Assembly (NCBI RefSeq): GCF_001625215.2
Contig: NC_030381.2
Coordinates: 51,421,214-51,485,213, forward strand
Source of the DNA: Daucus carota subsp. sativus
Taxonomy: Eukaryota > Streptophyta > Magnoliopsida > Apiales > Apiaceae
Length of the DNA stretch: 64,000 nt
Direction: 5' to 3'
Positions 1-11,307 of this stretch are shown here, in pieces (position 1 is the stretch's first letter; each line of letters starts with the position of its first letter). A program made the position numbers and the translations under genes. The notes beneath the pieces were generated by a model. It had not been told where the DNA came from. It was given only the letters and a program-made list of their open reading frames with translations, and did not search any database.

Positions 1-773
1 AATCACTAATCCAAATAGCAGAGCACCAACAAAGTAGTAGTACATAAAACGAACTTCAAAACTTGCGCTCTAAGGTGCACACTAAATCTTTACACAACGT
101 AACCTACCTAACTGTTGACTACAATTTTTATTCAGGGTAGAAATAAGCCAGGGAGACAATAAATTGAAAATATTCATATTTTTTCTCTTAATTTAGATCA
201 TCTACTGATTGCCTCTTGTTTCCTTTTTCCATGATTTGATAGTTCTCTATGTTCTGTTCTCCAGCTAGAATTGGTAAAGCTTTTATTGAAAATCTGATGG
301 TATGAATAAATAATTAGTTACATGAACGCCCTGCTACCGAGTTATAATTAGGGAGGAAAGCAAGTAAAAATGAAGTAAAGATCAAATCATATAAAGTCAA
401 ATTTCTGATAGAAAATATAAATGACTTTATTAATTAAAAATGACATCCAAGTGGTCCAAAATAATTCGGTTAACTCGATTGGTTGCTGGACTTAAAGAGA
501 GCAAGTCAGAGTCATAATGAGTTTTCAAATACATCAAGGAACCAAAGCTTTGTTACTGGTGAAAACTTTACTCAGCAATATAATAAGCCACAAACTAAGA
601 AATTTTTACCTTGAGGAATTGCAGCCTGAGATGTCCTGGTTGCTGACCCTGCATATAAATGCCAGAAGCTTTTAAAAACCGTAGGCGATAGATACCTCAG
701 CACAAACACACATTCATTATGTTAACTGAAGTCAGTCCTCAGGAATTTTAATGTCCGTAGCATCTACAAAACC

Positions 774-940
774 AAATTTCTAAGCAAGTAGTCATATAAA
801 TCTTGTACTAATTTAACGATGCTTTATTTAAATTCTATTTTATATATTCTCGGTGCTAAAATGTTTTCTTATACATAGGACGGAGCTAGAATTCAAATCT
901 GCACCTACAGTGAGAAATATAATACCTTAATCATAGAGGC
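774..940. repeat. Direct repeat copy A (167 bp)
   Basis: This 167-bp block recurs in the same orientation at 1099-1265, 325 bp downstream, with only a handful of substitutions and no visible indels. It contains the shared run ataggacggagctagaatt. It looks like a local segmental duplication and not a terminal repeat, because I see no TG...CA ends or primer-binding site. Confidence 0.85.
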
Positions 941-1098
941 TGTGGACAGAATGATAGGTAAGCATTTACATAGATAATTATAATCAGCGATGCTCGTACA
1001 ATGAATATACTGGTACAATAATGATGGGTCGAAAGCCATACCTGTTGTGGTTTTCTCTATATTCGCAGACTCGGTGACAGAGGTTTCATTTATGTTTG

Positions 1099-1265
1099 AA
1101 ATTTCTAAGCAAGTAGTCATATAAATTTAGTACTAATTTAACAATGCTTTATTTAAATTCTACTTTATATATTCTCAGTGCTAAAATGTTTTCTTATACA
1201 TAGGACGGAGCTAGAATTCGAATCTGCACCTACAGTGAGAAATATAATACCTTAATCATAGAGGC
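1099..1265. repeat. Direct repeat copy B (167 bp)
   Basis: This is the second copy of the 774-940 block, same length and orientation. The two flanks differ directly after the shared gaggc end, which defines the right edge. Confidence 0.85.
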
Positions 1266-2340
1266 AGATAAAGTAATAAACCATTTGATTAAATTGGTTG
1301 CAGATATATAAATATACTCTGAAGGTCATTGGGGGCAAACACCCCTGCCCCGACGCTCAATCTGTCCCTGCCTATACAGTATATGAGAAAAGAAATGGAA
1401 GAATCACAGGTATTATGAGTGTATATTAACTTAATCACCCTGCAACAGTGACATAAAATTTGTAGATGCAGATGTTTTGACCACAATCTTTCCACACTTT
1501 TCTATAGCTGAAAGATAAGAAATTTAGACGACTGTCCAAAGCATATGTTAGAATTCTGATCGTGACAATCCCTCCTCCTAACTTTTAGGAGAACTGGCTG
1601 CTTACCATGCTATCACCCAACATTAGGAGAACTCAGGTTCACGAGAGACTCGAGTTCAATTTCCTGCGGGCCCAATATTCTGATATTTTCACTATTTTTT
1701 GGTATAGTAGTATTGTCCTAGCGAGGGTAGCCAGGGTTCACCGAAGTATTGAGTAACAGAGACAAAAAAATAGTCTTGTGCATGCGGTAACTGCTGGCTG
1801 TCATCTGATTCATGCATGTCACTTGAAATAAAAATGTTCTAGCAGAAAATAAATAACCTACACGCAACGAACTAAAAGGAGGACACATCTTTTCCATTTC
1901 TTCAGTTATCAATCTACACACTCTTTTCTTCTTACAATATTGCATCTCTACATTAAAGAAACATATGTAAATATATATACCTTTTTTGTCTGGAATCAAA
2001 TTGTACAACTTGGTGACTCATTTTCTCAAATATAAAGTAGCTAGTGGGTTCTCTCTTTCTAAAATTTTCTTTCTGTCCCACCCTTCTCTTACTTATAGAA
2101 TATCAGCACTTTCTTCTTGACAATTTTTATATTTTAATATACAAGCCCACGCCTGAAGAATTTCATCACTGTCTAAAAAATTGAAATCAGAATATCATTC
2201 TTCACCACTTGCTTCAAGTGAACAGGTATTGACTATATTGTTTTAAACCTATTGAGCAAATCTTGTTATGGTCAGCTTCTAAAATTGCTGATTAGTTCTT
2301 TGTGAGCAACTGAGCTCACCTAATTCAATTTCTGAGGCAA

Positions 2341-2357
2341 AACACACACACACACAT
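2341..2357. repeat. CA microsatellite
   Basis: Short run of about seven AC repeats. Confidence 0.8.
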
Positions 2358-2590
2358 ATTCATTATTAACCACACACTTTCTCCTACAGCATTATTAATA
2401 GGCCTCTGCCGTTGATTGAAAGAGTAACAGAAGATATAAATAGATGGCAGAAAGGATATAGATGTAAGCACCTCGGTTATTCCACACAAACCGGCCATTA
2501 CAACAAATTCAATTGTTTACCACAAATTCAACTGCGGAACCGATGCAAACACACACACAACACGAGAATTGACGATTTCCGGAAACATAC

Positions 2591-2702
2591 CTGGGCCACG
2601 ACGCGCGGCATTCCGCAAGCGTTTTTGCACCCTGCGCTCCTCCAGAACCTCCTTGGTCACGCAAAGCTTTGGCCTACCGCGTTTTCTCGGGGAACTATCC
2701 AT
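2591..2702 (-). CDS. Putative first coding exon with AT-hook-like motif
   Basis: An ATG at 2702 opens 37 codons plus one base on the minus strand and ends at a good donor (CCAG|GTATGT) at 2591. The peptide begins MDSSPRKRGRPK. The RKRGRPK core is a typical AT-hook that binds the minor groove of AT-rich DNA. It is followed by a basic stretch with alternating Glu and Arg (EERRVQKRLRNAARR). The upstream 250 bp, read on the minus strand, look like a 5' leader. I do not recognise the family. AT-hook starts occur both in host chromatin proteins and in proteins carried by transposons. The rest of the gene, if any, lies left of this exon and could not be assembled with confidence. Confidence 0.4.
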
Positions 2703-3569
2703 GGGGCAAATGGTCTGCCTCCAAATTCAATTTATATACACACTAACGGCGAAAGCTTCACCCAGAACACAATCTAATAGAGGCGATCCAAACCTGCAGA
2801 GAAGCGAGAGGAAGGAGAGATTATCTGAGCTTAGGCAAAGAGCACACGGACAACTGGAACCGGAAGAGAGGAAGAAAACAAAGGGGCTGTGGCATTATAG
2901 AAATTATGTGTAATTTAGGGGCAAATATGTAATTTCACGGGTATTTTATTGGCTCTTTTTGCCCTTAGTCCCCTTTTAATATATAGAAGTAGATTTACAG
3001 CACATAAGAAGTCATTTTTATCATGTACTCTTCGGTGCCATCGTCAAAATACATAGCTTTATTGTCTTTCATTTCATTCTTCTTTGAGCTCTCTAGAGAT
3101 CACTTTTTGTGAGATAGTAATAATATTTGTTCAGTTCGCGGAAAGCGGAGTTTTAAATGCTTCATATCACTCTCTATTTCACGGAAAGCTAGCATACCTA
3201 CAAGCATTACAAAGAAGAGTTTATATATTTTTATGAGAACGTGATTTTCATATGCTTCAAATATTTATTTAGTATTTTATTGTTGATTATTGATTTGAGG
3301 TTCTTTCTTGTGTTATACTTCCTACAAGATTCATGAACTACAATACGGCAAAAGTTAACGCAAAGCTAAAACCAAAAAAAAACTACCAAATCGCTGGCGA
3401 GTTTTCTCACCAATTTCGGATATGCGGATACAAAATTTATCTTCATATCTTTTTCCCGACTTCTCGGTTAGAAAGTTAAAATTTACAAAATCCCTTCTTC
3501 TAACGTTAAATGTTGAAGATTGGAGCTCGATTACTCTCACTCATTGTTGATTTTATTTTATTCCCACGT
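2703..3569. other. Leader/promoter of the AT-hook gene and spacer
   Basis: The first 250 bp, read on the minus strand, are a purine/pyrimidine-mixed leader with an internal acceptor-like TTCTCTGCAG. Beyond about 2960 the sequence is AT-rich spacer, and I see no gene in it. Confidence 0.4.
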
Positions 3570-3577
3570 ATTCCTAC

Positions 3578-4330
3578 TAGGCCCGGCAATTTTAGACACA
3601 ACCCGATAACCCGACACGAATTCGACCCGCAGAATACGAATTCGAGTCAGGATATCTCAGGTTCGGGTCATTTTCAGGTCGATTTCGGGTAACCCGAAAT
3701 CAACCCGCATATACATAAATATACTATACATTAAAATGCTTATACTTATTATACAAAACCCTTAACTAAAGAAGCAGCTATTCATTTTCTTTCCTTTCAC
3801 ATCTCCAAGTCTCAACTGCTATGCGGGGGCTGCATCTCTCTTGCTCGCTCTCATCACTTCTTTTGGCTTCCGAATCAAAATCCCTCTTTATCTTATCAAT
3901 CTTCAACATCTTTTTCTGAATCTTTAACTTCTCAATCCGATTTTAATCTGTCGTTCGTATTCTATTTATGTTTTCGAAATTGATATGTTATAAATCTCAA
4001 CTGGATTCGAGTTTTAATGCTATCTACGTGATACTGTGCCTTGTATACTATGTTTTGGATAATCTGGGCACTTGTATATGATCGCTTTTGCAGGTAATAA
4101 TAAAGAGAGGCATCTCATTTGATCTCTTGGCAAGCACACCGAATATGTAAGAGCACAAAAATTTCGGGTCATTTCTGGTCGTGTTGGGTAACCCGAAATA
4201 AATCCGAGTCGTGTTCGGGTTAGATACCTGTACGCGTAAAATTTTCGGGTCAAATTCGGATTGGATAAAACATACTACGCGAATGTTGACCCGACACGAA
4301 CCCGACCCACAACCCATTATTGCCTGCCTA
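3578..4330. mobile_element. Non-autonomous hAT-type element (753 bp)
   Basis: The element is bounded by an 8-bp direct duplication, attcctac, at 3570-3577 and 4331-4338. Its ends are imperfect inverted repeats (TAGGCCCGGCAAT at the left, ATTGCCTGCCTA at the right). An 8-bp target duplication is the hallmark of hAT transposons. Both subterminal regions are crowded with CCCGACACGA/CGGGT-type motifs in both orientations, as expected for transposase-binding sites. No transposase is encoded. The centre (about 3780-4130) has more ordinary base composition and may be captured host DNA. Confidence 0.85.
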
Positions 4331-4338
4331 ATTCCTAC

Positions 4339-6074
4339 CCCGTTTGCATCTTTCATCCCCTCGTCGGCTCTTCTTCGCCTGGGTTTTCTTCCAACCGGGC
4401 TGTGGGCCATATCTTCTCCTGGGCTTAAGGCCCAACAAAGTTTAAAATTCAGTCAAGCCCCCTCTGCTCTCACCTGGATCACTTCGAAAGGCCTTGTCCA
4501 AGTAAGCCATTATTTATTCCACATGGCGTGTCTCTCGTGAGGATTAATACTCTAACCTGGTTAAAGATATCAGCAATCAGACAAGTCTTGTCTCTTTTCC
4601 TCTGGGTTCGATTCCACAAATGGAAGTTTTGCTTTGTGTGAGTGTTACCATTATGCTGCGTGGCATTTCCGGGAGGGCATGGAGGCGTCGGACCAGAACA
4701 GGGTATTGCATCAGATCAGGCCTGCATGTTGATTGACATCTTTTGGTTCTTTGGGTTTACGTGACTCATATTGGTTTTAGTAATATGGTCTTAATTGTGA
4801 ACTTCCAAATGGTATCCATCCATTCATTGCTATTTAAAATTTACAATTTGGGTTCGGGTGAATGAATTTGGAGGAACTCCCTTCCTCCTAACAAGTCCTT
4901 CAAGCATCTCCGCGGCAGATTAGCTATGTGATATCCTGAGCTATAATTTTAGGGAATATGCACAAACATTTACTTTAGCAGAGTCCCTGTTCATTTCAAG
5001 GATCCATTTTCATTCCTCGTAAACACAGGTAATACCATCCCTTCCTCGTTTGATTTTTAAGTCCATTTTGGGAATTAACTGTTAGTGGATTAGTTAGATT
5101 TTTTGACTAACTGATTGAAATAGATTTTTTGACTGACGGATTGAATTAATGGTTTTTTGTAAAACTGTTTAGCAAATAGCTTTTTATGACACATTCCGAA
5201 CCTCTAATACAAAAAGCTCCTCAAATTAGCTTTTTGAAAATTAGCTTTTTGAGCCAAACCTCTATTTCAATCCGCTAACTATCAAACATTAACATTAGCG
5301 GATTGAAATGCTTAAACCTCTGTAACACTCCAAACCTCTAATTTTACCTCAAGCCTCCGACTTTCAAACATGGTCTAAATATTCAACTTTCACCTTTTGC
5401 ACATTATTTCTCACATTTTTTCTATTATCTTTTTGTTAAAAGAATTTGAATTTAATACTATAATAATAACAGGGAACACAAGCAAGGATTATTGTTGGAG
5501 TTGTCAATCAATATAGACTATAGAGCCCCTATTTTTAAAAATTGAATTGTTTATTGTTTATTATAAAAACAATTCAGAAAGAACTTAACATTGGGTCTCT
5601 GTTGTTTTGTTTGTAACGGTGCTAGAGATGCTCTTATACCCTGAACCAGAGATGACACCCCAAATTTGAAAATGAATGTTACAATTTGTCCTGCACCCAA
5701 TTTATTCTCAAAATCTCTTCTTAACAATTTTACATATGTATCTTTGATTACTATGGTTTAACTCATAATCCTGAGTCCCTGACTTGTTCAAGGATTATAC
5801 CCCTTAATAGGCTGTCACCTGTCAGAGCTCAGCTTAAGGTAAGCCATTATTTTAAATATGAACTAACCTATAGTAGAAAATAAAACCATGTGATTGGCTG
5901 ATTGCTTTACCGCCATTCACATTAGAAAATAAACCACCAAGCTTTATCAAGGTTAGTTCATAAGCCATCACAGTTTCACCCGCCCTGTACATGAGGATTT
6001 AATGATTGATTATAACAGTAGTGGCAAAACTGTTAATATCTCATATCACATGCATAATAAATAGAGAAGAAACA
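4339..6074. other. Intergenic region with MITE-like debris
   Basis: No coding gene is seen. About 5044-5345 contains several copies, in both orientations, of GACTAACTGATTGAA/TTTCAATCCGCTAA-type sequence and AGCTTTTTGA motifs, which looks like a small inverted-repeat element without clear ends. The run aattcagaaagaa near 5572 also occurs near 6168 at the start of the tandem duplication, with the following bases in inverted order. Confidence 0.4.
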
Positions 6075-6342
6075 ATAAAATCAGGTGAACGTAATGAGGT
6101 TTTGGCACAACTATTACCAACACTTATATGAGTTCAATCATAAACTTATAAATTTCTCATAAAAACAATTCAGAAAGAAAAACAAACAAAAGAGACCCAA
6201 TGTTGTGCCTAAGAGGACCTCCCAGTATTGACTAATTAATTAGCTATTTTTCCCGGCCTGCAGGGTGGTGCTACGGGTCCCAATTAACTCTGGCCTCGAT
6301 GGTGGTTCTGCAGATGATCTAGCACATAGAAGGCCGGTGTTG

Positions 6343-7491
6343 TCAGACATCTAGGTTCTCTCTCATGCTTGAGGCAATAGCAGAAACTCTCTCATGCTGA
6401 AAATACATTCATTTGAGGTATTCAAAGTAATTAATTGCACTTTCAAATTAAGATGTTTAGTATAATTAGTGTTAACGATATATATTTATATGCTAGTAGT
6501 TGTTACTCTCGTAAAAATAGAACATAAACTTATATTTACCTCCGCTCTTAGCCGAGCATTCTCGAGCTGAAGCTGATTTGTTTCAGAATCCACCTTTTTC
6601 AGATCTCCTGAACAACGAATGCATTCAATGTTTCTCAATGCGGCTAGCATTTTATTTTTCAATTCTGTCATCCTTTGATTTTCGCTCTCCAGTGCACCAT
6701 TGTCATTTTTATCCTGTTGGACCTGTAATATCAAATTATATATTAAAATATTTATAATTACAAAATTTCCCTTAATTAATATCAAATCAGTTATTATTCT
6801 TGTTGTGGTGGTCTAAACTCTACCTTCATCTGTGTTCGCTTGTTCTGGAACCAGAATTTGACTTGACTCGGTTGGAGACCCAAATCATGGCTAAGCCGAC
6901 GTCTTTCTTCATTACGAGGATGTTGACGTACTTTGAAAAACCTATGAACAAATATAAAAAATTATAATGAAAGTATAAAATGCACCTAATATATCTATAT
7001 TTAAAGTTTTACTTTAATTTAGCACTATAACATACAAATTTATCTTTCGTCTTTAATTGAACAAGTTTCATAGGAAAGAATTAGTCGAAATAAATTTGCA
7101 CATGGTAATAATATAGATTAAATTTAAACAAATTATGTACGATTCCATAGCCCGTTTCTGATGGAATGAGTGCCTGTGACTGTGAGAGCTTTTCTTGGAG
7201 TCTTTCTTGTTGGGTCCTGAGCTACTACCGGTTTCACGCATTCTCTTCAGTGGCGGTTGTGCACTTTCTTCTCTCTGTGATTAAATAATATCAACTTAAA
7301 AACTAATATGCAAAATGCATACAATATTATATACCATTTATATACACACTAAGTACGCATTTAGTTGTAAATTTCTGGCATACAAGAAATGATAGATAAC
7401 CATGACTTACTGGACTGTGGGAGTTCTGGTTCATGATTGCACCATTTGCCGCAGACCCCATGTCTGTCGTCGCCTGATATATCCCAGACAT
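6343..7491 (-). CDS. START-less HD-ZIP class IV protein, copy 1 (five exons, 189 aa)
   Basis: Exons on the minus strand are 7411-7491, 7141-7274, 6824-6941, 6540-6722 and 6343-6396, all with GT-AG borders and consistent phases. The protein begins [17 protein letters not shown] and then has a basic linker. A homeodomain follows, ending in the recognition helix [14 protein letters not shown], which is diagnostic of HD-ZIP class IV. A zip-loop-zip comes next, with the family's CxxC in the loop (ECIRCSGD). It closes with [13 protein letters not shown], matching the D/ERVSAIA step of the family, and then stops. Class IV members (GL2, ANL2, PDF2 type) normally continue into a START domain and are about 700-800 aa, so this gene lacks all lipid-binding sequence. 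The helix 1-2 region is divergent ([13 protein letters not shown]). Inference: it could dimerise with, and compete with, full-length HD-ZIP IV factors. Confidence 0.82.
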
Positions 7492-8332
7492 TTTTTCTGG
7501 CCGAGATCCTTAATCTGCTTTAAAAATGAAAAGAGAAAATAGAGATGATTGTCTTCAACCCAGATTTCAACAGATTTTATAGATTAACATTAGTCTAGAG
7601 ATTTTAGTTGATTTTGATTCGGATCAGAATGATTTAAATCTTATAGAATCTGCCAGATTTTAGCACAAAATTTTAGAATCTTACAGATTTCGTAGAGATT
7701 TTTAAAAGCATAAAATATACTCGCAAATCCTTAATAATCCACATGTTATTGAATACAGAAAAAATCAAACAATATATGAATACCATCTTATTTTATATTC
7801 ATTATGTCCTATTCAATTGTTTATGTGTGGGATGGAGGTCTAAACACGCATTCATGACTCATAAAGTATAACTCTATAATTTATTTTTAATTTTTCTAGA
7901 AATATTTAAACATTAAAAGTTTGGTCGTCGAACCCGGGTGTCCCGAGACAATGGAGGATAAAACCCACCACTTGGGCTATTCAATCGTGCTCATACTTGG
8001 ATGTTTTATTGCACGTGTTTAATTATTTTAAAGACCCATATAAATATTCTCATTAAATCATATCTCTTTATTCGAATTCTTAATTAGTTTTGATGGGCTT
8101 AACTATTAAAAACTTATTTTAAATGTTACATAAAATATAAATTTAATCTACCTAATTAAAATATTAACCCAAACACATCTATTGATTATTAAAAAATTAT
8201 TTTAACTAAAAACTTTTTTTTTTGTATGGACTTTGTAATGAGTAACATCTAATAATAAGTCGATGAGCTATGATGGAGCTACTATATAAAGAATGGTCCT
8301 CCCTATACTGCCCTTCGAGTGAGATACACTTA

Positions 8333-8656
8333 GGTTGTGTTCACTTGGAGTGAATGGAATGGAGGGTGAATGGAATGAATTTTGTACTCTAAAATGGTGT
8401 TAATCAAAGAAAATGTATCTAAATTTCATTCCTTTAATCATTCCAATCCTTCTATTTTAACTATAATTCTGACCCACATGTTTTGGAAGGAATGCTCATT
8501 CCATTTCCACATCATGTTCCTTTACGATTTTTCTTACAAGAAATTTAACTACATTCATATTTTGTCGCTATTATCTCATACTTTCTTCTTTATCCTTCAA
8601 ACTTCTATATAATTTTACATTCCATTCTCCACTCATTCCATTCCATTCAAGTGAAC
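8333..8656. mobile_element. MITE private to duplication unit 1
   Basis: About 324 bp with inverted ends (GTGTTCACTTGGAGTGAATG at the left, CATTCAAGTGAAC at the right). The sequence is missing at the corresponding place in unit 2 (near 12735), so it arrived after the duplication. The flanks show only TTA/TAA-like bases, so the superfamily is uncertain. Elements with similar GGAATGGAATG-rich ends lie at 33497-33783 and near 41990-42100. Confidence 0.7.
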
Positions 8657-9002
8657 TAAGTGAATCAAATTTATGAAAGACCAAGTCCCACAATCTGCTT
8701 TAATATTGAAATCAGTTACATTTTTTATATACTTTGAACGTAATCTTGATAAAATCGATGGTCAACTCAATATTAGTATTTGTTTTCATAAAAGAAAATA
8801 TAAAAAAAATGTTATAAAATTTATATTTTAAATATCTTTCAAGAAGATGATAAATTATTTATTTATTTTTATAATTAAATAATACCTCAATTTTCTTACA
8901 CGAATTAAAAATATTAAAAAGTAGAAATTATGTAAAAAAAATTAAATTTTATGTAAATTCATACTATAAATTCTGAGCACATTTTCTCATAAATTTATAT
9001 TA

Positions 9003-9306
9003 CCTCCGTCCCAACCAATTGTATACTTGGGTTGGGACACGGACGCCAAGAAAAAGTGTAAAAAATGATAAAAGTTAGATAAAAATTAGATAAAGTGGTG
9101 GGACCAATTTGTATTTAATTATATATTTGAGATGGTAGAGAAAAATAGTGGGTGTAACATTATATATTGTTATAGATTAGAGATAATGGAAAAAGTAGTG
9201 GATGGATAGTGTTTTATATTAACAAAAATTACTATTTTTGGAATGTATAGAAATGATTGGACATCCCAAAATGAAAATTGTATAGAAATGAATAGGACAG
9301 AGGGAG
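9003..9306. mobile_element. Stowaway-like MITE (shared by both units)
   Basis: Flanked by TA on both sides, with ends CCTCCGTCCCAA and GGACAGAGGGAG. This end motif and the TA target are typical of Tc1/mariner Stowaway MITEs. The homologous copy in unit 2 (13435-13943) shows that it predates the duplication. Confidence 0.8.
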
Positions 9307-9435
9307 TAATCACCAACCGGCCAAATGCAACAAATATTCATATATCTTTGAAAATAGAGATTTCGCACCAATCATTCAGAGTATTAATGTTCTACTTTTT
9401 AAATTTCTTAAAAGTACACCTAGCTTATATTTTTT

Positions 9436-9873
9436 AGAGTAAAGTACACTTTGTGTACTCCTACTCTACTCAAGACACCATTTGTAATACTGTAATTCCA
9501 AATCGAGCACTTGCAATATCAATTTTTATATTTCTTCACACTTTGTTGTATTCTTTTAATTTGGGTTAACTCCGTTAGTAATTTAAGGAGTAAAGTGCAC
9601 TTTGTGTACTCGCGCTTTACTTAAAGTGCATTTTGTGTACTCGCACTTCGATGTAAATTTTCAGCTAGAGTACTGTAAGTGATGTTTTTGAGCAAAGTGC
9701 GAGTGCACAAAGTGCACTTTACTTCTTAAATTACTAACGAAATTAACCCAAATTAACGGAATACAACAAAATTTAATGAAATACAAAGATTAATATTGCA
9801 AGTGCTCGATTTGGTACTACAGTATTACAAATGGTGTCTTGAGTAAAGTAGTACACAAAGTGCACTTTACTCT
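9436..9873. mobile_element. Foldback (long inverted repeat) element, 438 bp
   Basis: Starts AGAGTAAAGTACACTTTGTG and ends with the near inverse, CACAAAGTGCACTTTACTCT. The arms extend about 190-200 bp with few mismatches and meet at a spacer near 9660. Inner copies of the AAAGTGCACTTTGTGTACTC motif flank the centre. The flanks share an attttt run, and the uninterrupted site (tatatttttaatacta) is preserved in unit 2 at 14065-14080, so insertion followed the duplication. No coding capacity. Confidence 0.85.
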
Positions 9874-10169
9874 ATTTTTAATACTAATTTGATGTTCATT
9901 TTTTGTTGAATAAAATCAGGTGAATGAAACGAGGTTTTGGCACAACTATTACCAACACTTATATGAGTTCAATCACAAACTTATAAATTTTTCATAAAAC
10001 CAATTCAGAAAGAAAAACAAACAAAAGAGACCCAATGTTGTGCCCAAGAGGACCTCCCAGTATTGACTAATTAATTAGCTATTTTTCCCGGCCTGCAGGG
10101 TGGTGCTAGGGGAACTCTGGCCCTGATGGTGGTTCTGCAGATGATCTGGCACATAGAAGGCCAGTGTTG

Positions 10170-11307
10170 TCAGAAATCTGGGTTCTCTCTCATGCTTGAG
10201 GCAATAGCAGAAACTTTCTCGTGCTGAAAATACATTCATTTGAGGTATTCCAAGTTATTAATTGCACTTTCAAATTAAGATGATTAGCATAATTAGTGTT
10301 TATGATATATATTTATATGCTAGTAATTGTTACTCTCGTAAAAATAGAACATAAACTTATATATACCTCCGCTCTTAGCCGAGCATTCTCGAGCTGAAGC
10401 TGATGTGTTTCAGAATCCACCTTTTTCAGATCTCCTGAACAGCGAATGCATTCAATGTTTCTCAGTGCGGCTAGCATTTTGTTTTTCAATTCTGTCAACC
10501 TCTGATTTTCACTCTCCAGTGAACCACTGTCATTTTTATCCTGCAGAACCTGTAATATCAAATTATATATATTAAAATTATTAATAACTACAAAATTTCC
10601 TTTCATCAACATCAAATTAGTTATTATTCTTGTGGTGGTCCGAACTCTACCTTCATCTGTGTTCGCTTGTTCTGAAACCAGAATTTGACTTGACTCGGTT
10701 CGAGACCCAAATCATGACTAAGCCGACGTCTTTCTTCGTGACCAGGGTGTTGACGTATTTGGAAAAACCTGTGAATAGATATTAAAAATTATTATTGAAA
10801 GTATTAGATGTACTTAATATATCAATAAATTGTAGTTTTACTTTAATCTAGATATACAAATTTAACTTTTGTCTTTAATTGAACAAATTTCATAGGAAAA
10901 CATAAGTCGAAGTCAATTTTCACATGGTAATAATATAGATTAATTTAAATAAATTATGTACGATTCCATAGCCCGTTTCTGATGGAATGAGTGCCTGCGA
11001 GAGCTTTTCTTGGAGTCTTTCTTGTTGGGTCCTGAGCTACTACCGGTCTCACGCATTCTCTTCAATGGCGGTTGGGCACTTTCTTCTCCCTGTGATTAAA
11101 TAATATCAACTTAAAAACTAATATGCAAAATGCATACAATATTATATACCATTTATATACACACTAAGTACGCATTTAGTTGTTTAATTTCTGGCATACA
11201 AGAAATGATAGATAAGCATGACTTACTGGACTCTGGGAGTTCTGGTTCATGATTGCACCATTTGCCGCAGACCCCATGTCCGACGTCGCCTGATATATCC
11301 CAGACAT
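10170..11307 (-). CDS. START-less HD-ZIP class IV protein, copy 2 (five exons, 187 aa)
   Basis: Exons are 11227-11307, 10962-11089, 10651-10768, 10367-10549 and 10170-10223, with the same intron positions and phases as copy 1. The homeodomain helix [14 protein letters not shown], the zip-loop-zip and its CxxC are kept, and the protein again ends shortly after [13 protein letters not shown]. Exon 2 has an in-frame 6-bp loss relative to copy 1 in the His/Ser-rich N-terminal arm (SSRRHSFHQ against [11 protein letters not shown]). By hand count there are about 16 amino-acid differences and roughly a dozen silent changes, but no stop, frameshift or broken splice site. Keeping both reading frames while neutral insertions pile up around them suggests function, although the modest silent-to-replacement ratio would also fit relaxed constraint. 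Confidence 0.82.

Larger units (their letters stand above)
1..2590 (-). other. Likely body of an unidentified minus-strand gene; no product recognised
   Basis: No known protein domain is visible. If the AT-hook exon at 2591-2702 is real, its downstream exons should lie here on the minus strand. Two short stretches have plausible GT-AG borders and compatible phase: 1862-1947 (lysine-rich, about 29 codons after an entry phase of 1) and 610-648 (13 codons). Both are guesses from splice-site shape only. The stretch also holds a 167-bp direct repeat and a CA microsatellite. Everything else reads as AT-rich intron or spacer. Confidence 0.25.
6075..9909. repeat. Tandem segmental duplication, unit 1 (3.8 kb)
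   Basis: This unit is repeated head-to-tail as 9910-14463. The match begins at ataaaatcagg in both and runs through the HD-ZIP IV gene, its upstream region, an AT-rich tail and an old Stowaway-like MITE. Insertions private to this unit are a 324-bp MITE (8333-8656) and a 438-bp foldback element (9436-9873). Without them the unit is about 3.06 kb, which agrees with unit 2 once its own insertions are removed. Confidence 0.9.

Noticed and set aside
2412..2913. Two plus-strand frames (121 and 114 codons)
   Set aside because: They lie opposite the AT-hook exon and its leader and show no motif. The minus-strand reading has the better start, motif and donor.
4020..4540. Overlapping frames on both strands near 4.0-4.5 kb
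   Set aside because: They cross the right end of the hAT element and its target duplication, so they cannot be single genes. The repeated Thr/Arg/Asn words come from the CCCGAC motif array.
4590..4640. GGTTCGATTCC word suggestive of a tRNA T-arm
   Set aside because: No paired acceptor stem, D-arm or anticodon arm could be found at the correct spacing.
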